A DNA stretch of 64,000 nt. Source: an uncultured bacterium. GTDB taxonomy: Bacteria > Verrucomicrobiota > Kiritimatiellia > CAIVKH01. Below the pieces are notes generated by a model, which saw nothing but the letters and a program-made list of their open reading frames with translations, was not told where the DNA came from and did not search any database. Below, piece by piece: positions 27,676 to 33,613 of this stretch. The translations under genes were made by a program, and so were the position numbers. The stretch spans positions 18,744 through 82,743 of the forward strand of contig CALGMT010000029.1 in NCBI GenBank assembly GCA_937958885.1, written 5' to 3'. Positions within the stretch are counted from its first letter, which is position 1. The number at the start of each line of letters is the position of its first letter.

Positions 27676-27745
27676 ACGCCAGGCTCCGAAAAGCGGTTTT
27701 ATCCGGGTTAGTCGGCTGATCGCTCTCTTCGTCCGGGAGGCTGAA

Positions 27746-27855
27746 GACCCCGGCGGGCTTGCCCGCCGGTGAATCAGTTCTGCAGCTACACGCCGCGCTT
27801 CAACATGACCCCGGCGGGCTTGCCCCGCCGGTGAATGCGTTCAGCGGCTACCCGC
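27746..27855. repeat. two copies of a 48-nt REP-like unit with a CCGGCGGG hairpin
   Basis: Copies at 27746-27793 and 27807-27855 share GACCCCGGCGGGCTTGCC, then GAAT and GTTC.GC.GCTAC. Each contains an 8-bp palindrome CCGGCGGG...CCCGCCGG; the second has one extra C. They lie in a 311-bp gene-free gap. The rest of this gap (27676-27745 and 27856-27974) shows nothing I recognise; the ORF 27759-27974 is created by the repeat. Confidence 0.7.
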
Positions 27856-27974
27856 ACAACGCCAATATTCCCCGATTCGTCCGCCTCGGCCGCGCGCATC
27901 CGCTCGTCGCCTCCCGCGCTGCAATGCGCGGAGGTCCTGCGGCGGCGAGCGTGGCCATGTTCACTGGAACTTGA

Positions 27975-27986
27975 TATACTGACCAC
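27975..27986 (+). promoter_or_regulatory. -10 element TATACT 6 nt before an ATG
   Basis: TATACT (27975-27980) precedes the panE ATG by exactly six bases, as at 2726. The -35 region (TGGCCA) is poor. A leaderless panE transcript is suggested. Confidence 0.45.
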
Positions 27987-28916
27987 ATGCCGCGTCGTTA
28001 TGCCATCATCGGAACTGGAGCCGTGGGCGGCTTCTACGGAGCGCGCCTGCAGCAGGCGGGTTTCGAAGTCCACTTTCTGCTGCACTCCGATGTACAGTAC
28101 GTCCGCGAGCACGGAATCGTCATCGAAGGCGCCAACCGCCAACTGATCCTCGGCCGCGTCAACGCGCACGCCTCGGTCGATACGATCCCGCCGTGCGACG
28201 TTGTAATCGTCGCGCTCAAGACGACGCGCAACGACTTGCTCCCTCATCTCCTCGCTAAACCGCTCGCGCCGAACGGTGTCGTCCTCATGCTCCAAAACGG
28301 ACTCGGCGTCGAAGCCGAGGCCGCCGCGGTCGTCGGCGAGGATCGCGTCCTCGGCGGTCTGTGCTTCATCTGCGCAAACAAAATCGGGCCGGGCCGCATT
28401 CTGCACCTCGACTACGGCGATGTGATGCTCGGTGAGTACCGCGCCGACGGCGCCCCCGGAGGCATCACGCCGCGCCTCGAAGCCATCGCCGAAGATTTCC
28501 GCGCCGCCCAAGTGCCGACGACCTGCGCGGAAGACCTCCTGCGCTCACGCTGGAAGAAGCTGGTCTGGAACATCCCCTACAACGCGCTCTCGGTGATCCT
28601 GCGCACAACCACAGACCGCTTGATGCAGAACCCCGACGCGCGCGCCTTGGTCGAATCTGTAATGCGCGAAGTCATCGCGGCGGCAGCGGCATGCGGCAAA
28701 ACAATTGAAGAGGCCTTTGTCCGAAAAATGCTGGACGACACCGACCGGATGAAGCCCTACAAAACCAGCATGATGCTCGACTTCGAGGCCGGTCGCCCGA
28801 TGGAGATCGAAGCGCTGTATGCGCGTCCCCTCGCCGCCTCGCAGGCCGCCGGTTTTCCAGCCCCTATGATCGAAACCCTCATGCGCCAACTGCGTTTTCT
28901 CGGAGATTCGTCGTGA
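27987..28916 (+). CDS. panE: 2-dehydropantoate 2-reductase (ketopantoate reductase)
   Basis: The protein is 309 aa and makes pantoate from ketopantoate with NADPH, in pantothenate/CoA synthesis. The NADP-binding motif is IIGTGAVGGFYGARL at residues 6-20. The catalytic Lys region is SRWKKLVWNIPYNALSVIL, followed by the C-terminal KTSMMLDFEAGRPMEIEALY block that positions the substrate. The match extends over the full length. Because the ApbA/PanE family includes other 2-ketoacid reductases, substrate specificity is likely but not certain. The stop overlaps the GTG start of the next gene. Confidence 0.88.
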   Translation: MPRRYAIIGTGAVGGFYGARLQQAGFEVHFLLHSDVQYVREHGIVIEGANRQLILGRVNAHASVDTIPPCDVVIVALKTTRNDLLPHLLAKPLAPNGVVLMLQNGLGVEAEAAAVVGEDRVLGGLCFICANKIGPGRILHLDYGDVMLGEYRADGAPGGITPRLEAIAEDFRAAQVPTTCAEDLLRSRWKKLVWNIPYNALSVILRTTTDRLMQNPDARALVESVMREVIAAAAACGKTIEEAFVRKMLDDTDRMKPYKTSMMLDFEAGRPMEIEALYARPLAASQAAGFPAPMIETLMRQLRFLGDSS

Positions 28917-29737
28917 CACGACTAATTGTCGTCTTCCTGCTCGCCTGTCTTTCCGCCGCGCCCGCCAACGAGCCGACGCGTTTTGAAGTGTATCCGCTTG
29001 GCGGCGCGGACATGGAATCCACGCTGGAAACGGTCCGCCTTTTTGTCGGCGCCGAGGGACACGTCACACCGGATCCCGTCCATCAGCGCCTGCTCGTCGT
29101 CACCACGGCGGAGCGGCATGCGCGCATCGCAGAGCTCGTTCAAAAACTATCCGGCCCCACGCGCAACGTGTTCATCGAGGTCCGCATTGAAACCGCCGGC
29201 GAGCAGCGGGAATCGAACATCTCGGTCGGCGGTTCCGGCGACGTGACGATCGATCGGGACGGCCTCTCCGGATCGGTCCGCATCAAGCCGCGCGTGGTGA
29301 ACCAAACCACGACGCGCTCCGGCGCGTCGACGCAGTCCCTGCTGGTCGGCAGCGGGCGCGAGGCGGTCTTGCGCGTCGGCGAAAGCGTGCCCTACATCGA
29401 CTGGATCAGCGACTTCGGCCTGCGCAACGGCCTGCTCCAGACCCGCCTCGCGTGGCAACAGGTGGGGTCCTTCCTCATCGTTCAGCCCACCATTATCGGC
29501 AACGGGCCGACGATTCGGGTGCGGATCACGCCGGAACTGCGCGGCCTCGTCAACGGACGCCCGGAACACGTCCGGTTTTCCACGCTCACCACGGACGTAG
29601 TCGCGCGCGACGGCGAGTCGCTTCATCTCGGCGGACTCGGCCAGCAGGGTGAATTCTTCAGCCGATTCCTCGTCGGCGTCGGCGCGGGAGGCGCCGCCGA
29701 ATCCCTCTCCGTCCGGCTGGTGCCCCGCATCCAGTGA
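28913..29737 (+). CDS. short secretin-like exported protein
   Basis: The product is 274 aa with a GTG start (28913) overlapping the panE stop. A signal peptide (LIVVFLLACLSAAPANEP) is followed by a NolW/N1-like module (about 20-80; ESTLETVRLFVGAEGHVTPDP.HQRLLVVTT). A segment resembling the beginning of a secretin channel domain comes next (VFIEVRIETAGEQRES, then GESVPYIDW, and GNGPTIRVRITPELRGLVNG). Full secretins (GspD, PilQ) are 500-800 aa, so this is either a specialised small homologue or a partial domain. The end, SLSVRLVPRIQ, resembles the normal end of such domains. No other secretion genes are adjacent. The link to panE is probably only transcriptional. Confidence 0.65.
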   Translation: MTRLIVVFLLACLSAAPANEPTRFEVYPLGGADMESTLETVRLFVGAEGHVTPDPVHQRLLVVTTAERHARIAELVQKLSGPTRNVFIEVRIETAGEQRESNISVGGSGDVTIDRDGLSGSVRIKPRVVNQTTTRSGASTQSLLVGSGREAVLRVGESVPYIDWISDFGLRNGLLQTRLAWQQVGSFLIVQPTIIGNGPTIRVRITPELRGLVNGRPEHVRFSTLTTDVVARDGESLHLGGLGQQGEFFSRFLVGVGAGGAAESLSVRLVPRIQ

Positions 29738-29750
29738 TCGGCCGGCGCGC

Positions 29751-30734
29751 CTACTCGTGAACGAGCTCGGCGAGTCGGAAGCCCGCCTCCGCCAGCATCT
29801 CCATATCCTTCTCGTAGCCCTGTCCGCCGGTGGTCAGATAGCCCTCGCTGAACATTGAATTGGCCGGATACAGCGCCAACGGCTGCATGTGCTTGAGCAC
29901 CACCTCGCGCCCGCCGGCGGCCCGGATGTCGCGCGTGGGGTTCACAAATCGGAACATGCACAGCGCCTTCAAGCATTCGAACGGCGTCAGCTTGGGCACA
30001 TGCGCCAGCGGCGTACCGGGCCGCGGATCGAGGAAATTGACCGGAATGGACTCGACCTCCAGTTCGCGGAGCGTGAACGCGAGATCCACGCGGTCCTCGT
30101 CCGTCTCGCCCATGCCCATGATGCCGCCGCAGCAGGCCTCCATGCCCGCCGCCTTCGCAATTTTCACCGTGCGGATGCGATCCTCGAACGTATGCGTCTG
30201 GCAAACGTTCGGAAAATGCGCGCGCGAAGTTTCGAGGTTATGGTTGAACCGATTCACGCCCGCCGCCGCGAGTTTCGCGGCATGTGCTTCGGTGAGCAAC
30301 CCCAGCGACGTGCAAATGTTGATGTTCATTTCAGCCTTGATCCGGCGCACCGCCTCGCAGATTACATCGAGTTCTTTCTCCGACGGCCCCCGCGTGGCGG
30401 TGACCATGCAATACTTCACCGCGCCCATTTCGTGGGCCTTGCGCGCGCCCTCGACCAGTTGCTCCACCGTCTGCATCGGATAGCGCTCCACACCGCTGTA
30501 GGCGCCAATCGCCTGGCTGCAAAACGCGCAATTCTCGCGGCACAACCCGCTCTTCGCGTTGCGCAACACATGCAGTCGAACATCGCGCCCGTGAAACCGC
30601 TTGCGCACCCGGAACGCCGCGTGCAAAAGCGGCAGAAGCTCATCCTCGTCCGCCCGCAATACGGCCAGCGCATCCTCGCGCGACGGGGCGTTTCCCGCGA
30701 GCGCTTCCTCTGCCAGTTGATCCCAATTCGCCAT
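29751..30734 (-). CDS. bioB: biotin synthase
   Basis: The protein is 327 aa from ATG 30734, with AGGAG about 7 nt upstream; the track N-terminus is over-extended. It is a radical SAM enzyme inserting sulfur into dethiobiotin. The 4Fe-4S motif is CRENCAFC, and the 2Fe-2S ligands fit NINICTSLG (Cys), GMEACCGGIMGMGET (Cys) and NPTRDIRAAGGRE (Arg). It is divergent from bioA about 1 kb away; bioC, bioD and bioF are not in the window. No BirA-like operator (TTGTAAACC-type) was found upstream. Confidence 0.95.
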   Translation of the reverse strand: MANWDQLAEEALAGNAPSREDALAVLRADEDELLPLLHAAFRVRKRFHGRDVRLHVLRNAKSGLCRENCAFCSQAIGAYSGVERYPMQTVEQLVEGARKAHEMGAVKYCMVTATRGPSEKELDVICEAVRRIKAEMNINICTSLGLLTEAHAAKLAAAGVNRFNHNLETSRAHFPNVCQTHTFEDRIRTVKIAKAAGMEACCGGIMGMGETDEDRVDLAFTLRELEVESIPVNFLDPRPGTPLAHVPKLTPFECLKALCMFRFVNPTRDIRAAGGREVVLKHMQPLALYPANSMFSEGYLTTGGQGYEKDMEMLAEAGFRLAELVHE

Positions 30735-30976
30735 GTCCTGCTCCTGATTCGTGCGGCGAGTTATAGCATGAATCAATCCGCGCGAAAGCCACATCTGTCA
30801 CAAAACGAATTCAGGTAAATACGCAGAAATCCCACATCAAACCGCTTGCAGATATTGCGATACAGTGCGACCGGCGCTCGATCCAATCAGTTGTAATGGG
30901 GCTGTTGCCCAGACAGGTGTTTGATACAAGTTCTTTTTATTCTCTCAGCACACGTCGGTTCGGGTCCGGGCAAAAC

Positions 30977-31065
30977 ACCCACCCCCCGCTGCGCGGACCC
31001 CTCCCAGGAGGGGTCTCTATTCTGGTCCCCTCCTCCGGAGGGGCGCCCGAAGGGCGGGGTGGGTT
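30977..31065. repeat. imperfect inverted repeat of about 38 nt (ACCCACCCC...AGGAGGGG)
   Basis: The left arm 30977-31013 and right arm 31027-31065 are related in opposite orientation. Both contain ACCCACCCC, a small GC palindrome and CCCCTCC.AGGAGGGG. Such units are typical dispersed non-coding palindromes. They sit inside the bioB-bioA gap next to transposase remnants. Confidence 0.5.
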
Positions 31066-31142
31066 AATCCGCAAAAGTTGCCCGGAGAGCGAGGTGTTAT
31101 TTTGAGCCATGATTTGAGAAACAACCCCTTGCAGCCTGTCGG

Positions 31143-31346
31143 CGATCCGGACATGGCGGCGGCCAAGCGGGCGCAGAGGTTCAGCTTGCGCTCGCGCCCC
31201 TCGAGCACGAGAAGTCCGCCATTGCTGGAGAGGCGCTGCTCTGAAAAACGGACGTGAAGGGCTTGTGAAAAGGTTGAAAAAAGCAGACAGACTTCAGGCG
31301 TATCCGCCATTAGGAAGCCTCGCGCGCCGCATTGTATAAGCATCAT
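31143..31346 (-). pseudogene. N-terminal remnant of a transposase (IS1380-like)
   Basis: On the minus strand about 55 codons are transposase-like: HVRFSEQRLSSNGGLLVLEG followed by RERKLNLCARLAAAM. This matches the usual 'F..LSS.GGLLLL.E.E..LGL..RLA' N-terminus of IS1380-family transposases, which are about 430-460 aa. After AAMSGSP the frame continues into unrelated GC repeats and the remainder is missing, so it is a dead fragment. The upstream 80 bp (31347-31430) are unusually AT-rich. Confidence 0.6.
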
Positions 31347-31508
31347 AATGATATAGTTTTACGTATATTTTACATTACTGCTATATACCTATTTCAAGCC
31401 CCTTCATGAATCATTTATATTTGAGGGCTGTTGCACTAAGCGCGAAAAAGATTGAGTTGAAGAGCAAACTGCATGTTTAATTTTCTTACTACCGAGGTCG
31501 CCGCAATA
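31347..31508. other. AT-rich non-coding stretch with a GGGCTGTTGC element
   Basis: This region is far lower in GC than the rest of the window. GGGCTGTTGCAC occurs at 31428-31439, and GGGCTGTTGC also at 30899-30908 about 530 bp away. Such sequences resemble terminal repeats of IS4/IS5-type elements. No coding potential is seen. Confidence 0.4.
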
Positions 31509-31721
31509 ATGGGAAAACACGATCTTCATCATTCACGCTTAGCCCGCCGGATCGATCTGGAGGCCCGCATCCCCGCCGATCACCCCCTTCGGCGCGTCCT
31601 CGCACAGATCGATTACTCCTCCGTCCGCAATGCGGTGGCCGGCACCTGCGGGGCTATTCGGGTCGGACCTCGACAGGCTGTATCGGCTGGTGACGCGATG
31701 CGGATACGAACTGCCTCGTAA
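31509..31721 (+). pseudogene. N-terminal remnant of an IS5/IS1182-type transposase
   Basis: From ATG 31509, about 45 codons read MGKHDLHHSRLARRIDLEAR and then IPADHPLRRVLAQIDYSSVR, followed by VAGTCG. This is the usual start of IS1182/IS5-like transposases ('RIP.dHpLR.i...vDfsfvr..va..YG'). The match breaks at about 31650 and the reading frame ends after 71 codons, so most of the gene is deleted. The 3' end runs into the AAGGACTGACCCC repeats that precede bioA. Confidence 0.6.
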
Positions 31722-31795
31722 AGGACTGACCCCTTTTTGTCATGAATAAAGGACTGACCCTTTTTCGTCATGAATAAAGGACTGACCCCTTTTTC
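31719..31795 (+). repeat. three tandem copies of AATAAAGGACTGACCCC at the bioA start
   Basis: Copies begin at about 31719, 31739 and 31766; the second has one C fewer. The third contains the annotated bioA ATG (31770). The same unit recurs at 58474-58553, where 27 bases (58523-58549) are identical to 31766-31792. This type of 'GGACTGACCCCTTT' unit is a dispersed REP-like element seen in many bacteria; no RAYT transposase is in the window. Confidence 0.75.
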
Positions 31796-33044
31796 GGCGG
31801 TGTGGCATCCATATACGCGGGCGTCGGCGATCGCGGAGGGGAGAACGCCGGTGATCGTGCGAGGCGATGGCATCTACCTGATCGATGATCATGGGCGCCG
31901 CTATGTCGACGCGATCGCGTCGTGGTGGTGCGCGGCGCTCGGACATTCGCATCCCCGCCTCATCGCGGCCATCCAACAACAAGCGTCCGCACTGCAACAC
32001 AGTATCCTCGCGAACCTGACTCACCCGCAGGCAGAAGAACTAGCGCGCCGCCTCGCGGCTATGATGCCGACGCCGGAGCGCCACGTCCTCTTTGCGTCGG
32101 ACGGCGCGAGCGCGGTGGAACAGGCGCTGAAAATTGCGGCGCAGTATTGGCACAATATCGGACGACCCGAGCGGCGGCGCTTCGCCTGTATCCACGGCGC
32201 CTACCATGGAGACACGTTTGGGGCGATGGCCGTCGGCTACCTCGACCAGTGGCACCGCCCGTTCAAACCCTGGCTGGCAGAGGCGATCCAACTGCCGTTT
32301 CCCGACACCACGTCGGCGCGCTGGCATAAATCGCTCGACCCGCATCGCGATGAGCTGGCCGCCGTGATTGTGGAGCCGCTCTGCCTTGGCGCGGCCGGTA
32401 TGCGGATGTATCCCGCGGAACGGTTGCGGGCGCTCGGCGATTGGTGCACGGCGAACAACACGTTATTGATCGTCGATGAAATTGCAATGGGCTTCGGACG
32501 AACGGGGCGCTGGTTTGCCTTCGAACACGCCGGGATCGATCCGGACCTCGTCTGCGTCGGCAAGGCGCTTACCGGCGGAACGCTTCCGATGAGCGCGACG
32601 ATTGCAAAGAACTTCATTTATGAAACGTTCACCGACCGCCCGGTGGACCGCACGCTCCAACACGGCCACACCTTTTGCGGCAACCCAATCGCCGCCGCGG
32701 CGGCGAATGAAGCGCTGCGGGTTTATGAGGACATGGACGCGCCCGCGCGCGCCGCGGCGCTAGGCGCTCGAATGGCGGAACGCCTGGACACCCTGCGCGG
32801 GCGATCCGGTATCGCTGACGTTCGATGCCTGGGCCTGATCGGCGTGGTTGAGCTGGAGACGGAATCCGGGGCCGCCGCGGTCCCCCGCCCCCACCGCATC
32901 CGGCTCCGCCTCCAAGAGCAAGGCATCCTGCTGCGCCCGCTCGGCAACGTGCTCTACCTCATGCCCCCGCTCGTCATTTCAGAGTCCGAACTCGATGCGC
33001 TGGTCCAGGCATTCGCTTCGGCGATCGCTTCGGAATGCGGCTAA
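31770..33044 (+). CDS. bioA: adenosylmethionine--8-amino-7-oxononanoate aminotransferase
   Basis: The protein is 424 aa as annotated from ATG 31770, and is a PLP enzyme converting KAPA to DAPA in biotin synthesis. Motifs: WHPYTRAS near the N-terminus, SWWCAALGHSHP, FASDGASAVEQALKIAAQYW, GAYHGDTFGAM, VDEIAMGFGRTG and VCVGKALTGGTLPMSA (PLP Lys). The first seven residues (MNKGLTP) and the ATG come from a dispersed repeat. An in-frame GTG at 31800, immediately before WHPYT, may be the original start. Other biotin genes except divergent bioB are absent. Confidence 0.93.
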   Translation: MNKGLTPFSAVWHPYTRASAIAEGRTPVIVRGDGIYLIDDHGRRYVDAIASWWCAALGHSHPRLIAAIQQQASALQHSILANLTHPQAEELARRLAAMMPTPERHVLFASDGASAVEQALKIAAQYWHNIGRPERRRFACIHGAYHGDTFGAMAVGYLDQWHRPFKPWLAEAIQLPFPDTTSARWHKSLDPHRDELAAVIVEPLCLGAAGMRMYPAERLRALGDWCTANNTLLIVDEIAMGFGRTGRWFAFEHAGIDPDLVCVGKALTGGTLPMSATIAKNFIYETFTDRPVDRTLQHGHTFCGNPIAAAAANEALRVYEDMDAPARAAALGARMAERLDTLRGRSGIADVRCLGLIGVVELETESGAAAVPRPHRIRLRLQEQGILLRPLGNVLYLMPPLVISESELDALVQAFASAIASECG

Positions 33045-33047
33045 AAG

Positions 33048-33110
33048 TACGGCGCGACCTCCGGGCGCGCCGAATTCTTGAATAAAGCGGGTTCGGAGGT
33101 CCCGCCCTAC
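33048..33110. repeat. inverted repeat TA-GGCGSGACCTCCG at the convergent bioA/dgkA ends
   Basis: The left arm reads TACGGCGCGACCTCCGG (33048-33064); the right arm, on the minus strand, reads TAGGGCGGGACCTCCGAA (33110-33092). The two face each other across about 27 nt. The right arm supplies the TAG stop of dgkA. It may act as a bidirectional terminator, although no T run is present. Confidence 0.5.
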
Positions 33111-33481
33111 CGCAACAGGCGCGGGAGAAAAATGAGGAGGCCGACGGCCGCGGCTGCGAAGGCGGCGAGCAGGACCCCGGCGGCAGCGAGATCCTTGGCG
33201 CGCCCGATTCCAGGATGCTCGTCCGGATGCAGCGCGTCGGCCAGTTCTTCAATGGCCGAATTCAACGCCTCCGCGGCGAACACAAGACCGATACACAGGA
33301 CGATGGCCATCCATTCGCCGCGGCTGACGCCGAACCAGAACCCGCACGCAATGGCCGCGCAGCCGGCCATCGCGTGGAATCGCGCGTGCGGTTGACGGGC
33401 GGCAAGCAGAAAGAGACCGCGGAATGCGTGGCCGAAAGAGGCGAGCGCCCCGCGAATGCCGGTGCGACGGAATCGATTCAT
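33107..33481 (-). CDS. dgkA: diacylglycerol kinase / undecaprenol kinase (DgkA family)
   Basis: The protein is 124 aa from ATG 33481 (alternative ATG 33493, 128 aa). It is a small three-TM kinase with the family motif FAAEALNSAIEELADALHPD, where the Glu and Asn residues bind ATP/Mg, preceded by GEWMAIVLCIGLV. Members phosphorylate diacylglycerol or, in Gram-positive types, undecaprenol, recycling lipid carriers. I prefer the inner start because a TATGTT box lies 7 nt before it and the first residues MNRFRRTG resemble family N-termini. The stop codon lies in a dispersed inverted repeat. Confidence 0.88.
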   Translation of the reverse strand: MNRFRRTGIRGALASFGHAFRGLFLLAARQPHARFHAMAGCAAIACGFWFGVSRGEWMAIVLCIGLVFAAEALNSAIEELADALHPDEHPGIGRAKDLAAAGVLLAAFAAAAVGLLIFLPRLLR

Positions 33482-33488
33482 GTCCGTC

Positions 33489-33494
33489 AACATA
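33489..33494 (-). promoter_or_regulatory. -10-like TATGTT 7 nt before the dgkA ATG
   Basis: On the minus strand TATGTT (complement of 33489-33494) is followed by GACGGAC and ATG 33481, the same TANNNT-short gap-ATG layout as at four other genes in this window. Confidence 0.3.
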
Positions 33495-33613
33495 TAGCAT
33501 GGACGAGCAGGCCTCCGCCAAATCGATCCTTTCGCCGGTTTCCGTTCAACGAGACTTGCGTTTTCACTGCCCTGCTCGTACGTTCGCGGACTTCAAGTGA
33601 GGGGTGATTGTCT

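Noticed and set aside
27759-27974. 71-aa ORF before panE
   Set aside because: Made almost entirely of the REP-like repeat and non-conserved sequence.
30735-30900. possible BirA operator upstream of bioB
   Set aside because: No TTGTAAAC...GTTTACAA-type palindrome was found; the region has no clear dyad.
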